Positions 37,854 through 46,964 of a stretch of DNA of 64,000 nt are shown one piece after another (within the stretch, counting starts at the first letter, position 1; the number at the start of each line of letters is the position of its first letter). Source of the stretch: Cohnella faecalis (GTDB lineage: Bacteria > Bacillota > Bacilli > Paenibacillales > Paenibacillaceae); NCBI RefSeq assembly GCF_003570905.1, contig NZ_QXJM01000036.1, positions 1 through 64,000 on the forward strand, written 5' to 3'. Both the position numbers and the translations under genes were made by a program. The notes below the pieces were generated by a model, which worked only from the letters and a program-made list of their open reading frames with translations, had not been told where the DNA came from and searched no databases.

Positions 37854-39914
37854 ATGAAAATGAATGCGGTCAAAGTTACGCTAGGAGTACTGCTCGCTTC
37901 CGGAGCCATCGTCAGCGCAACGGGGTTGCCGACGTATCCGCAAACAGCGAACGCCGCCGAGCAGGCGGCCGCAACGGCGGTCGCGAAGCCATCCGTCTAT
38001 ATCGCTCCGATCGACAGAGCGAAATTCCTGGCGGGCAGCAAGTTCGATTTCCGCGTGGAGCTGAACGACTTGACGGGAGATCCCGGCAACGTTGCCATTA
38101 CGGTTAACGGCAAGGAAGCTTCGGCGTTTTTTGGCAAAGCATTCGAAAAGACGAGCACCGCCAAATCCCGCGAATTCACGATTCGGGACGTCACGATTGG
38201 CAAAGCCGGCACTTACACCGTCTCCGTCAAAGCAGGCTCCCTATCGAAATCGGTCAAATACGAAGCCGTAACCGCCGACGTTGCCGGCAAAAAAGCGAAA
38301 AACGTCATTCTTTTCATCGGCGACGGCATGGGCATTTCCAGCGTTACGATGGCCCGGATCATGTCCAAGGGGCTGACGGAAGGCAAATACAACGACTTGC
38401 TTCAGATGGACAAGTTCGATCAGCGCGCGATTGTGACGACGTCGGGCATGGACTCCCTCGTAACCGACTCGGCGAACAGCGCCAGCGCTTATAACACCGG
38501 ACACAAATCGGCCGTTAACGGTCTGGGCATCTATCCGGACAATACGGAAAGCTCTCTGGACGACCCTAAAGTCGAGACGCTGGCCGAAATGCTGAAGCGC
38601 ACGCGCGGCATGTCCGTCGGCGTCGTTACGACTTCGGAAATCGAGGATGCGACTCCCGCAGCCGTCGTCTCCCATACCCGCCGCCGCTCCGACAAGCCGG
38701 AAATCGCGGAAATGCTGTTGAAGCTCCAACCGGAAGTTGTGCTCGGCGGCGGCTCGGCCTACTTCCTGCCCAAATCGGTAGCTGGTTCCAAGCGCAAAGA
38801 CGAGAAGGATTTGATCGCCGATTTCGAAAAGTCGGGCTACACGTTCGCGGAGAACGCTACTCAGCTGAAGGCCGCCAAATCGCCGTCCAAGCTGCTCGGT
38901 TTGTTCCATACGGGCGATATGAACGTCTATTACGACCGTTCCACGAACAATAAGGAAGCTCTCAAATCGTTCACCGATCAGCCGAACCTGTGGGACATGA
39001 CGCAAAAAGCGATCGACGTGCTCAGCAAGAACGAGAACGGCTTCTTCCTGATGGTAGAGGGCGCCAGCGTCGACAAGCAGCTTCACGCAATGGATTGGGA
39101 GCGTTCGGCCTATGACGAGATCGAGCTGGACAAAGCGATTGGCGTCGCGAGAAAGTTCGCGGAACAGAACGGCGACACGCTCATCGTAGCCACGGCCGAT
39201 CACAACCATTCCGCCAGCATTGCAGGCACCTATTGGGAAGGCGACGGCAAATCCGGCCGCGAAGCGATCCGTACGTACGAGGCCGCCAAATTCCCGACCT
39301 ACACGGATGCGAACAAAGACGGCTTCCCGGACAGCCCGAACCCGGATCGCAAGCTTGCGGTCGTATTCGGCGCAACGCCCGACTACTACGAGGATTACAA
39401 ATTCAATGCTATTCCGCAAGCTCCGGCCGTGAACTCGGACGGCAAGTACGTGGCTAACCCGGCCACTCTCGCGAATCCGGACGATCCAAACAAGGACCGA
39501 TTCCTTCATACCGGGACACTCGATCCAAAAGTGGATTCGACGGAGGTCCATACGGCCGACGACGTTCCTCTGATGGCTTACGGGCCGGGAGCTAGCTATT
39601 TCAAAGGGACGCTGGACAATACCGAAGTATTCTTCGGCATCGTGAACTCGCTCGGCTTGAGTCTCACCGGCGCGAAGCCGGACGGGAAAACATGGGTATC
39701 GTTGACCGAGTTCCTGAACGTAATCGGCGGCAGCGCGAAATATGACAGCGCGAAAAACACCACGACCGTAAAAGCGAACGGCAGCACCCTGGTGCTGAAT
39801 CTGGCTAAGCGTACGGCTACGAAGAACGGTAAAGCCGTCGCTCTTGAATTCAAAATCAGCCAGGGCAAAACGGTCGTGACGAGCAACTCCTTGCTGGCCG
39901 CGCTCGCTAAGTAA
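37854..39914 (+). CDS. Secreted alkaline phosphatase with C-terminal copper-amine-oxidase-N-like domain
   Basis: 686 residues starting after TGGAGGTG. A signal peptide (to about residue 35) and an Ig-like region (KPSVYIAPIDRAKFLAGSKF) lead into a PhoA/PhoB-type core: NVILFIGDGMG (metal Asp), SLVTDSANSASAYNTGHKS (phosphorylated Ser), SEIEDATPAAVVSHT, LMVEGASVDKQLHAMD and IVATADHNHS, then EVHTADDVPLMAYGPG. These supply the zinc and magnesium ligands. The last 75 residues (WVSLTEFLNVIGGSAKYDS) are a copper-amine-oxidase-N-like or stalk domain common on Paenibacillus exoproteins, probably wall-associated. Only 28 bases separate it from the lipoprotein gene, so it may lead that operon. Confidence 0.92.
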   Translation: MKMNAVKVTLGVLLASGAIVSATGLPTYPQTANAAEQAAATAVAKPSVYIAPIDRAKFLAGSKFDFRVELNDLTGDPGNVAITVNGKEASAFFGKAFEKTSTAKSREFTIRDVTIGKAGTYTVSVKAGSLSKSVKYEAVTADVAGKKAKNVILFIGDGMGISSVTMARIMSKGLTEGKYNDLLQMDKFDQRAIVTTSGMDSLVTDSANSASAYNTGHKSAVNGLGIYPDNTESSLDDPKVETLAEMLKRTRGMSVGVVTTSEIEDATPAAVVSHTRRRSDKPEIAEMLLKLQPEVVLGGGSAYFLPKSVAGSKRKDEKDLIADFEKSGYTFAENATQLKAAKSPSKLLGLFHTGDMNVYYDRSTNNKEALKSFTDQPNLWDMTQKAIDVLSKNENGFFLMVEGASVDKQLHAMDWERSAYDEIELDKAIGVARKFAEQNGDTLIVATADHNHSASIAGTYWEGDGKSGREAIRTYEAAKFPTYTDANKDGFPDSPNPDRKLAVVFGATPDYYEDYKFNAIPQAPAVNSDGKYVANPATLANPDDPNKDRFLHTGTLDPKVDSTEVHTADDVPLMAYGPGASYFKGTLDNTEVFFGIVNSLGLSLTGAKPDGKTWVSLTEFLNVIGGSAKYDSAKNTTTVKANGSTLVLNLAKRTATKNGKAVALEFKISQGKTVVTSNSLLAALAK

Positions 39915-39942
39915 ACCAAATTCATATTCGGAGGCGTTGCGA

Positions 39943-40902
39943 ATGATGCTTGTACCCAAACGGATTGCCGTCTGGGCCGCCTGCTTCATAACCGTCGCTC
40001 TCCTCGTTACCGGATGCGGTCAACCGTCTCTTCCCGACAAGGAAGGGACGGTTGATTTGTCCGTGGAGGAAGGCGCGGCTGGTACACCGGCGACCGATAC
40101 TCAGACAGCTTCGCCACGATCCGATACGTCTGCCGCCGATCAGTCGGCTCCAACATCGTCCGATGAGACGGTCAACGATCCGTCGGTTTATTCTCCATCC
40201 GGTACTTCGAGCGCTGCTCGGGAATCTTCTCCGCCCGATACGTCGACAGATACGCAGTCCGCCGCTTCGCCGCCTCATTCTTCGAGCGGTGCCGAGGCCG
40301 CTTCGTCGACCGATGCATCCGGCGGTGCTAAGGCTCAGGCTGAGATGCCGTCTGAAGCGTCAGTCGGCGTTAAGGCCTCTCCATCGAAGCCCGATGGGTT
40401 GACCAACGTCCGGCCGAAAACGCCGCCGTCGGGTCCGATCGGCTCTCCGAGCGAGGATCGCGCTGCTTCGACTGCTGAGAATGCATCCCCTTCTCCGCAA
40501 GCTTCGATACCGCCGAAGAAGAACGGCGAACGGGAGACGCTCAAATTTTCCGAGCTGTATGGAGAAATGACCGTAAGAGGAATGAAGCTGTCGGACAAAG
40601 TGAATCGGCTGAACGGGCAACAAGTGGAAATGACCGGCTTTATGGCCCCGCCTCTTAGCGCGACCGTACGTTTTTTCGTATTGACCAAGGTAGCGTTGGC
40701 GATATGCCCGTTCTGCTCGACGGATGCGGATTGGCCGACCGACATTGTCGTCGTGTTCATGCCGGACGGCAAGGAGCTCACGCCTACCGAGCACCAGGTC
40801 AAAGTAACGGGCACGCTTAGCGTCGGCTCCCAGACGGATGACGAGACGGGCTTCGTCAGCTTGATTCGGATCATGGCGGATAAAACCGAGGTGCTGAAAT
40901 AA
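39943..40902 (+). CDS. Lipoprotein with long Ser/Pro/Thr linker and DUF3299-like domain
   Basis: ATG 39943 lies 8 bases after CGGAGG and gives 319 residues. A lipoprotein signal (VALLVTGC, lipid cysteine near residue 24) is followed by about 160 residues of Ser/Thr/Pro/Ala-rich spacer, likely spanning the wall. The final 115 residues are globular (LNGQQVEMTGFMAPPLSAT, ALAICPFCSTDADWPTD, IVVVFMPDGKELTP) and resemble the DUF3299/OB-fold domain found beside MacB/LolCDE-type ABC transporters. CPFC could bind a metal or be redox-active. Its stop overlaps the ATPase start (TAATG), and the three genes look like one module, possibly handling a metal or an envelope substrate. Confidence 0.75.
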   Translation: MMLVPKRIAVWAACFITVALLVTGCGQPSLPDKEGTVDLSVEEGAAGTPATDTQTASPRSDTSAADQSAPTSSDETVNDPSVYSPSGTSSAARESSPPDTSTDTQSAASPPHSSSGAEAASSTDASGGAKAQAEMPSEASVGVKASPSKPDGLTNVRPKTPPSGPIGSPSEDRAASTAENASPSPQASIPPKKNGERETLKFSELYGEMTVRGMKLSDKVNRLNGQQVEMTGFMAPPLSATVRFFVLTKVALAICPFCSTDADWPTDIVVVFMPDGKELTPTEHQVKVTGTLSVGSQTDDETGFVSLIRIMADKTEVLK

Positions 40903-41579
40903 TGCTTCAGCTTGAAAATGTAGTCAAATCCTACACCGTGGAAGGAAAGCGGCAGGTGCGAGTATTGGACATTCGGAGCTTCGGCATGGCGGCCGGAGAG
41001 AAGGCCGCTCTGGTCGGTCCGAGCGGCTCCGGCAAAAGCACGCTGCTGCATCTCCTATCCGGAATTATCCGTCCGACCGAAGGGACGATCCGGCTGCTCG
41101 ACCGTCGGTTGGAGACTCTCGCGGAAGCCGAGCTCGATCGGTTCCGGGCCTGTCATATCGGGTACGTGTTCCAAAGCTTTAACTTGTTGCCGGGCTTCAC
41201 GGCAATCGAGAACGTTCTTGCGGCTATGCAGTTCGGAAGCAGCGCGTTAACCGGCAAGGAAAAGAAGGAGCGGGCCGCCGAACTGCTCGACCAAGTCGGC
41301 TTGGGCCATCGGCTCCGTCATCGGCCGGCGCAGCTTAGCCAGGGTGAGCAGCAGCGCGTATCGATCGCGAGAGCGCTGGCGAACCGGCCTGCGCTCGTGC
41401 TGGCGGACGAGCCGACCGCCAGTCTGGACGCGGCCAATGCCGGCAACGTGTTCGAACTGCTTGCGAACGCATGCAAGGAGGAGGGGGCGGCGCTCTTGCT
41501 CTGTACGCACGATTCCGAATTGGCGGGCCGAATGGACCGGATCGTCCGCATACGGGAATTGTCCAGAGAGGGGGCGTAG
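40902..41579 (+). CDS. ABC transporter ATPase, MacB/LolD type
   Basis: 225 residues overlapping the lipoprotein stop by one base. Walker A is ALVGPSGSGKSTLLHLLSG, the Q-loop GYVFQSFNLLPGFTAIENV, the signature LSQGEQQRVSIARAL (LSQGEQ in place of LSGGQ), Walker B ALVLADEPTASLD and the switch His LLLCTHDSE. YVFQSFNLLP is typical of the LolD/MacB group that pairs with FtsX-fold permeases, as here. It powers the permease encoded 3 bases downstream. Confidence 0.92.
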   Translation: MLQLENVVKSYTVEGKRQVRVLDIRSFGMAAGEKAALVGPSGSGKSTLLHLLSGIIRPTEGTIRLLDRRLETLAEAELDRFRACHIGYVFQSFNLLPGFTAIENVLAAMQFGSSALTGKEKKERAAELLDQVGLGHRLRHRPAQLSQGEQQRVSIARALANRPALVLADEPTASLDAANAGNVFELLANACKEEGAALLLCTHDSELAGRMDRIVRIRELSREGA

Positions 41580-41582
41580 CGG

Positions 41583-42914
41583 GTGTCTCTGATTTCCATG
41601 GCTTGGCGCAATTTGGCTAACCGCAAGGTTCAGACAATCATAACGATTCTGGTAGTCGTGATAGGAGTGGCCGTAACGCTGTCCATCATGATGCTGTCCG
41701 GCGGGATCAAGCAAGGAATCGTCCGCGCCAGCGAGCCGTACGGGATGATCGTCGGATCGAAGGGGAGCGCGAACCAGCTTGTTTTTAATACGATTTTTTT
41801 GATGGACAATCCTCTGGCTAACATCGATCAAGCTTTTTACGAGAAGCTGTCGAAGGACGAGAGGGTCAGTCTCGCGGTACCGTTTGCGCTGGGAGACAAC
41901 TATCGAGGGTTTCGGGTTGTCGGGACGGACGTATCGTTTTTCGGCTTAAAAGGAAGACCTGTCGATCCCCCTTACTTCCGTTTATCGTCGGGACGTCTTT
42001 TCGAGCGCTCCTTCGAGGCGATCATCGGATCCGACGTCGCTCGGCAAACAGGCTTGAAGCTTGGCGATCGGTTTGCCGGGGCGCATGGAGTCGCCGCAGC
42101 CGCCGAACCGGAGGAGCACGCCGAGCATCCGTACACGGTCGTCGGAGTTCTCGACGCCGTATCGGCTCCGTCCGATCAGGGCATCTATGTCAGCATCGAT
42201 AGCTACTGGATTGCCCATGAGCATGAGGAAGAAACGGCTGACGGCGCGACGGCGAGCGCAGGCGCAAAAAACGGATCGGGGAGCGCCGACGCAGACGACA
42301 AAGGCTCGGAAGCGGCTCATTCCGAAAACGGGGAGATTAGCGGCGAACATCCTGTCGGCGGTTCCGACGAAGAAAACCGCGGCGTAACGGCTGCTCTCAT
42401 CAAGCCCAAAAGCTATGTCGGCTTGTTGAAGCTGTATCAGGAGATCAACGCGGGTAAGGATGCGCAGGCGGTATTGCCGGGGCAAGTGCTTGCCAAGCTG
42501 TTCGATATGATGGGCGGAGGAGAACGGGTACTTCGGGACGTCGGCTACGTGGTGCTTGGGATGGCGGCTCTTACCGTTGCGCTGGCGCTGTACGGATCCA
42601 CGGTCGAGCGGAGGCGGACCGTCGCCATTCTCCGTGCGATCGGAGCGGGCCGTCTATCGGTCATGACGATCGTGCTGCTCGAATCCGCACTCGTTATGGT
42701 AATCGGGTGCGCGCTCGGAACGGCGGCGGGGTATGGCTTGACGGAGCTGCTTACCCGCTACATCGGCACGCAAGTGTCCATCGCTATTCCGACTGCTTTC
42801 GAATGGGAGTGGCTGTCGTTTATCGGAGGAGTTGCGCTTCTCGGTATCGCGGCAGGCCTTTTTCCCGCGTTTAGCGCCTATCGAACCGAAACGGCGAGGT
42901 ACTTGAACGCTTAG
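41583..42914 (+). CDS. ABC transporter permease, FtsX/MacB fold, with His/acid-rich loop
   Basis: 443 residues starting at GTG 41583. One N-terminal helix (TIITILVVVIGVAVTLSIMML), a large extracellular domain and three C-terminal helices give the four-helix FtsX layout. The extracellular part holds a His- and Asp/Glu-rich stretch (EPEEHAEHPY; WIAHEHEEETADG; a long Ser/Gly/Asp/Glu loop ending near SGEHPVGG) that could bind zinc or copper. The ATPase-permease-lipoprotein set could be a mechanotransmission exporter or a metal-handling system; the His-rich loop favours the latter but does not prove it. Array D begins about 40 bases after the stop. Confidence 0.88.
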   Translation: MSLISMAWRNLANRKVQTIITILVVVIGVAVTLSIMMLSGGIKQGIVRASEPYGMIVGSKGSANQLVFNTIFLMDNPLANIDQAFYEKLSKDERVSLAVPFALGDNYRGFRVVGTDVSFFGLKGRPVDPPYFRLSSGRLFERSFEAIIGSDVARQTGLKLGDRFAGAHGVAAAAEPEEHAEHPYTVVGVLDAVSAPSDQGIYVSIDSYWIAHEHEEETADGATASAGAKNGSGSADADDKGSEAAHSENGEISGEHPVGGSDEENRGVTAALIKPKSYVGLLKLYQEINAGKDAQAVLPGQVLAKLFDMMGGGERVLRDVGYVVLGMAALTVALALYGSTVERRRTVAILRAIGAGRLSVMTIVLLESALVMVIGCALGTAAGYGLTELLTRYIGTQVSIAIPTAFEWEWLSFIGGVALLGIAAGLFPAFSAYRTETARYLNA

Positions 42915-42952
42915 TTATTCGCGGTTTGCTAGAGTAACGTGCTGGAGTTGTG

Positions 42953-43385
42953 ACGAAAATGAACACAACTCCGGCGAGCCACCGTCGAAGCGAGCAAAAT
43001 GTGACCGTATTGGACACAACGCTGGAGGAAATTCGAAGTGGCGAGAGAAATGTGACTGTAACGGCCACAACTCCGGCGAAACCCTGGCTAAGCGAGCGAA
43101 ATGTGACCGTATTGGACAAAACGCTGACGGATATTCGAAGTGGCGAGAGAAATGTGACTGTAACGGCCACAACTCCAGCGAAGCCCCGGCTAAGCGAGCA
43201 GAGTGTGACCGTATTGGACAAAACGCTAGCAGAAATTCGAAGTGGCGAGAGAAATGTGACTGTAATGGCCACAACTCCGGCGAAACCCCGGCTAAGCGAG
43301 CGAATTGTGACCGTATTGGACAAAACGCTGGCGGATATTCGAAGTGACGAGAGAAATGTGACTGTAACGGCCACAACTCCGATGA
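42953..43385. repeat. Array D: 102-bp (2 x 51) tandem repeats
   Basis: GTGACCGTATTGGAC starts at 43001, 43103, 43205 and 43307, exactly 102 bases apart. Each 102-bp unit is two related 51-bp halves that both open with (GA)AATGTGAC(C/T)GTA and then differ: ...ACGGCCACAACTCCGGCG in one and ...TTGGACAAAACGCTG in the other. About 8.5 half-units are present. It lies between two convergent genes and shares GAGA, GTGAC and CACAA(C/T)TCCG elements with array E. Confidence 0.9.
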
Positions 43386-43409
43386 ACCTTTACGAACAAC
43401 CGGCGAAGG

Positions 43410-43916
43410 TTACTCCTCCGGCAACAACCCTTCCAAAAAGAGCCGGTCGACCGGGCCCACCTTGCGTCCGGCGACAATGCCTGACGAATCGATCCAGTAG
43501 GTCGTCGGCAAGCCGGCAATATGATAAGCATCCGCGGCTTTCGACTTTTCGTCCAACAGGACAGGGAGGCGGAGGTCGTATTTCGTTGCGAACGTTCGAA
43601 CGTCGGCCTCTTTGTCCTTCGAGGTCAAATTAACAGCAACCAATTCGACTTTATCGCGGTGCTTTTCATAGAACGCCTGAAGCTCCCGAGCCTCCTTCTT
43701 GCATGGTTCGCACCAGGTAGCCCAAAAATTGACGACTAACAGTTTATCGTCGGAAGAGGGACGAAGCGCATATGTCAGGCCGTCTAAGGAAGTCAGCTCG
43801 ATCCGAGGGGCGGACTCGCCGATCGTCGCTTCCGCTTCCTCCGCTGGCTGAGGCCACACGGCGTAGATCAACAATGCCAGCATAAGCGCTCCCACGTACA
43901 AATATCGAATTTTCAC
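43410..43916 (-). CDS. TlpA/ResA-like membrane-anchored thioredoxin
   Basis: 168 residues from GTG 43916 (GGGGCGG ten bases upstream). An N-terminal anchor (YLYVGALMLALLIYAVW) precedes a thioredoxin fold with active site WCEPC in VVNFWATWCEPCKKEA and the cis-proline loop GLPTTYWIDSSG. Extracytoplasmic members reduce apocytochrome c or other thiols. There is no cytochrome-biogenesis gene beside it. The stop codon lies 25 bases from the end of array D. Confidence 0.9.
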   Translation of the reverse strand: MKIRYLYVGALMLALLIYAVWPQPAEEAEATIGESAPRIELTSLDGLTYALRPSSDDKLLVVNFWATWCEPCKKEARELQAFYEKHRDKVELVAVNLTSKDKEADVRTFATKYDLRLPVLLDEKSKAADAYHIAGLPTTYWIDSSGIVAGRKVGPVDRLFLEGLLPEE

Positions 43917-44102
43917 GCTATATCGCCGCCCCAACCTTTTTTATTAGCATAGAGCCGCACTATTATCGCTGTATTAATTAAGCGTTGCGCAAGAAGAGGA
44001 AACCATTTCTCTATGTACTGGACTATTCCAGGCTTCTTGGCTCTGCGACGTCTTAGAAAACAAATGTGCTTTTCGAAATTTATACCATTATCCCCTCCGC
44101 TC

Positions 44103-45163
44103 AGAGAATGGAGAGTAACCGGCTGTAGTTGGGCTATTGGTCTGGAGTGAGCACGAATGGTTGGAGTAACCGGCTGTAGTTGGGTTACTGGTCTGGAGGC
44201 AGCACGAATGGAGAGAGTAACCGGCTGTAGTTGGGCTATTGGTCTAGAGTGAGCACGAATGGTTGGAGTAACCGGCCATAGTTGGACTACTCGTCTGGAG
44301 AGAGCACGAATGGTTGGAGTAACCGGCTGTAGTTGGGCTATTGGTCTGGAGAGAGCGCGAATGGTTGGAGTAACCGGCTGTAGTTGGGCTACTCGTCTGG
44401 AGAGAGCACGAATGGTTGGAGTAACCGGCTGTGGTTGGGCTGCTGATCTGGAAGGAGCGCGAATGGAGGGAGTAACCGGCTGTAGTTGGGCTACTGGGCT
44501 GGAAGAAGCGCGAATGGTTGGAGTAACCGGCTGTAGTTGGGGTACTGGGCTGGAAGAAGCACGATTGGTGGGAGTAACCGGCTGTAGTTGGGCTACTGGT
44601 CTGGAGAGAGCGCGAATGGTTGGAGTAACCGGCTGTAGTTGGGCTACTGGGCTGGAAGAAGCACGAATGGTTGGAGTAACCGGTTATAGTTGGGCTACTG
44701 GTCTGGAGAGGGCGCGAATGGTTGGAGTAACCGGCTATAGTTGGGCTACTCGTCTGGAGAGAGCACGAATGGTTGGAGTAACCGGCTGTAGTTGGGCTAC
44801 TGGGCTGGAAGAAGCACGATTGGTGGGAGTAACCGGCTGTAGTTGGGCTACTCGTCTGGAGAGAGCACGAATGGTTGGAGTAACCGGCTATAGTTGGGCT
44901 ACTGGTCTGGAGAGGGCGCGAATGGTTGGAGTAACCGGCTGTAGTTGGGCTACTGGTCTGGAGAGGGCGCGAATGGTTGGAGTAACCGGCTGTAGTTGGG
45001 CTACTCGTCTGGAGAGAGCACGAATGGTTGGAGTAACCGGCTGTAGTTGGGCTACTGGACTGGACGAAGCACGAATGGTTGGAGTAACTGGCTATAGTTG
45101 GGCTACTCGTCTGGAGAGAGCACGAATGGTTGGAGTAACCGGCTATAATTGGGCTATTGTCAT
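44103..45163. repeat. Array C: twenty-one 51-bp tandem repeats
   Basis: GTAACCGG begins at 44115 and recurs every 51 bases to 45135, giving 21 units with about 90 percent identity to one another. A unit reads GAATGGTTGGAGTAACCGGC, TGTAGTTGGGCTACTCGTCT, GGAGAGAGCAC. It contains small dyads (GGTT-GGAGT-AACC and AGTA...TACT). One plus-strand frame is open across the array only because the unit is 17 codons and stop-free. The 180 bases before the array (43917-44102) hold nothing recognisable. The array sits between the divergent TlpA gene and the riboswitch promoter. Confidence 0.92.
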
Positions 45164-45237
45164 TGAAGTGTTAGGTAATATAACTCGAAAGACGAGAATT
45201 GACGAGTGTCAGCGCTATTTCTTCTTTCGAAGTGGGG

Positions 45238-45266
45238 TTGACGGTTCCTTAGCACGATGGTATGTT
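45238..45266 (+). promoter_or_regulatory. SigA-type promoter of the guanidine operon
   Basis: TTGACG, 17-base spacer, TATGTT; transcription would start near 45273, about 25 bases before the ykkC riboswitch. Confidence 0.65.
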
Positions 45267-45298
45267 ATGTTTAGTTACACAACTGCATACTTTAGTTT

Positions 45299-45431
45299 AC
45301 TAGGGTTCCGTCGGCGCATGTCGGGTCTGGTCCAAGAGTAAACCGTTCCCGAGCACGAGGGGGACGACACGGAAGGATAAAAACCTGGGAGATATCATCA
45401 AGACACCCGTCTTGAGATGTCTCCCTTTTTG
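45299..45431 (+). promoter_or_regulatory. Guanidine-I (ykkC) riboswitch with terminator
   Basis: The conserved ykkC elements are present in order: CTAGGGTTCCG, GTCTGGTCCAAGAG, ACACGG and GGATAAAAACCTGGGAGA. The 3' strand of the aptamer (CTGGGAGA) is also the first arm of a terminator stem, GGGAGATATCATCAAGAC paired with GTCTTGAGATGTCTCCC, followed by TTTTTG at 45426. Guanidinium binding should hold the aptamer closed and let RNA polymerase pass, so this is an ON switch. The genes downstream degrade guanidine, which fits exactly. Confidence 0.93.
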
Positions 45432-45474
45432 TTTACCCACGAACCTGTACAAACCGAAAAAGGAGCGAATCGAC

Positions 45475-46206
45475 ATGATGAACGACGAATGGAGCGCAAC
45501 GATCCGTCCGGGGGGCAAATGGTCGGGCAAGATCGGCCGGGGCAAGCTGCTGCGTTTTACCGCTTTGGAGGCGGGGGCTAACGTGTCGCTCCTGCTGTAT
45601 AACGCGGACGATCTGACGGAGCGATACAACATGCCGGATACGCTGAAGGCTCAGCACACGGCCCATCTGACTCGCGGGCATACGCTGATGAGCGACAACG
45701 GCCGGGTGCTCGCGGGGATCGTGGAAGACAGTCTCGGATGGCACGATACGATATCCGCCTACACGACGCGGGAGGAGACGGATGCCAAATACGGCCTGTC
45801 TCGCTATCAAGAGAATCGCAACGAATGGCTGAGGAGCGGGCGGGAAAATTTTGCGGTCGAGCTTGTGCGATGCGGTCTCGGCGTTCGCGATCTTGCTCCG
45901 AACGTGAATCTATTTTCGAAGGTGATCTGCGACCATGCGGGAGAGATGCGTTACGATACAAAGCATTGTTCGGCAGGCGCGACCGTCACGCTGCGCACCG
46001 AGATGGACGTCGTCATCGTGCTTTCGAATACGCCGAATCCGCTTGATCCGAGGACGGCCTATCCTTCGGTTCCGGTGAAGCTGGAAGTGCGAACGGCGAC
46101 CGAGGCCGAATTGGCGAACGATCAAGATTATTGTGTGAGCTTCCGACCGGAAAATCGGCGGGCGTACGAAAATACATGGGAGTACTACTCGCTTCAAAGC
46201 CGGTGA
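45475..46206 (+). CDS. Urea carboxylase-associated family protein (carboxyguanidine deiminase subunit)
   Basis: 243 residues from ATG 45475, nine bases after AAAGGAG. The sequence belongs to the DUF1989/urea-carboxylase-associated family: TIRPGGKWSGKIGRGKLLRFTAL, ANVSLLLYNADDLTERYN, SLGWHDTISAYTT, LRSGRENFAVEL, DLAPNVNLFSKV. Two such proteins (CgdA and CgdB) form the carboxyguanidine deiminase that converts carboxyguanidine to allophanate in guanidine-degrading bacteria. It is the first gene behind the guanidine riboswitch. Its last 44 bases are repeated directly after the stop. Assignment to CgdA or CgdB individually is not attempted. Confidence 0.88.
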   Translation: MMNDEWSATIRPGGKWSGKIGRGKLLRFTALEAGANVSLLLYNADDLTERYNMPDTLKAQHTAHLTRGHTLMSDNGRVLAGIVEDSLGWHDTISAYTTREETDAKYGLSRYQENRNEWLRSGRENFAVELVRCGLGVRDLAPNVNLFSKVICDHAGEMRYDTKHCSAGATVTLRTEMDVVIVLSNTPNPLDPRTAYPSVPVKLEVRTATEAELANDQDYCVSFRPENRRAYENTWEYYSLQSR

Positions 46207-46250
46207 CGTACGAAAACATGTGGCAATATTACTCGCTGCAAAGCCGGTGA
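46207..46250 (+). repeat. Diverged direct duplication of the preceding gene's 3' end
   Basis: Bases 46163-46206 (coding for AYENTWEYYSLQSR and stop) are followed immediately by a 44-base copy that would encode TYENMWQYYSLQSR and stop. The copies differ by about nine bases, many at codon positions giving conservative changes, which suggests the tail of a lost paralogue rather than a recent slip. Confidence 0.8.
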
Positions 46251-46289
46251 CGGGCAGCCCTATCATTTTTAATCGGGAGGAATTCAGCC

Positions 46290-46946
46290 ATGGCCTTATT
46301 TAATAAAGTCGAAAGCCCGCGTCAATCCGAATCCGCCGTCTACGACGAGATCGTTCTTGCCGGGGACGGATGGATGCGGGAGCTTGCACCGGGACAGGTT
46401 CTTCGCATCGTCGATTTGGAAGGCAATCAAGCGGCGGATACGTTGTTCTACGACGCCGACAATCCGGAGGATCATTACAGCGCGGTGCGGACGATTGCGG
46501 GGCAGCGCAACATTTACTTGTCGACAGGCTCGGTGCTGCGCGCGGAATCGGGCAAGGAGCTGCTGACGATCGTCGCCGATACGTGCGGCCGTCACGATAC
46601 GCTCGGGGGCTCTTGCTCCGCGCAGAGCAACACGGTTCGTTACGCCCACGAGAAGCTGCACATGCACAATTGCCGCGACACGTTCATGCTCCAATTGGCT
46701 ATGCACGAAGATGGCGGCAAATACTCGAAGCGCGACCTCGCTCCGAACATCAACTTTTTCATGAACGTGCCGGTTACACCGGAGGGCGGACTCACTTTCG
46801 CAGACGGCGTATCCTCTCCGGGCGCTTATGTCGAGTTGAAATCGCATGGCCGCACGATGGCGCTGATCAGCAACTGTCCGCAGCTTAACAATCCATGCAA
46901 CGCCTATAACCCGACGCCTATTCGGGTTCTTATTTGGAACGATTGA
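46290..46946 (+). CDS. Urea carboxylase-associated family protein (carboxyguanidine deiminase subunit)
   Basis: 218 residues, GGGAGG upstream. It is the second DUF1989-type protein: [35 protein letters not shown], shortened here to its core [12 protein letters not shown], then [34 protein letters not shown] and [14 protein letters not shown]. The Cys/His cluster (C-G-R-H-D, HMHNC) is consistent with a metal centre. It should pair with the upstream gene product to deiminate carboxyguanidine to allophanate, releasing ammonia. It lies 18 bases before the carboxylase gene. Confidence 0.88.
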   Translation: MALFNKVESPRQSESAVYDEIVLAGDGWMRELAPGQVLRIVDLEGNQAADTLFYDADNPEDHYSAVRTIAGQRNIYLSTGSVLRAESGKELLTIVADTCGRHDTLGGSCSAQSNTVRYAHEKLHMHNCRDTFMLQLAMHEDGGKYSKRDLAPNINFFMNVPVTPEGGLTFADGVSSPGAYVELKSHGRTMALISNCPQLNNPCNAYNPTPIRVLIWND

Positions 46947-46964
46947 TCGGGGGGAGTGGTCGCC

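Noticed and set aside
38241..39989. 582-codon minus-strand frame opposite the alkaline phosphatase
   Set aside because: It is the GC-rich shadow of a clearly conserved plus-strand gene.
44103..45163. CRISPR array
   Set aside because: Units are contiguous 51-bp tandem repeats with no unique spacers and no cas genes.
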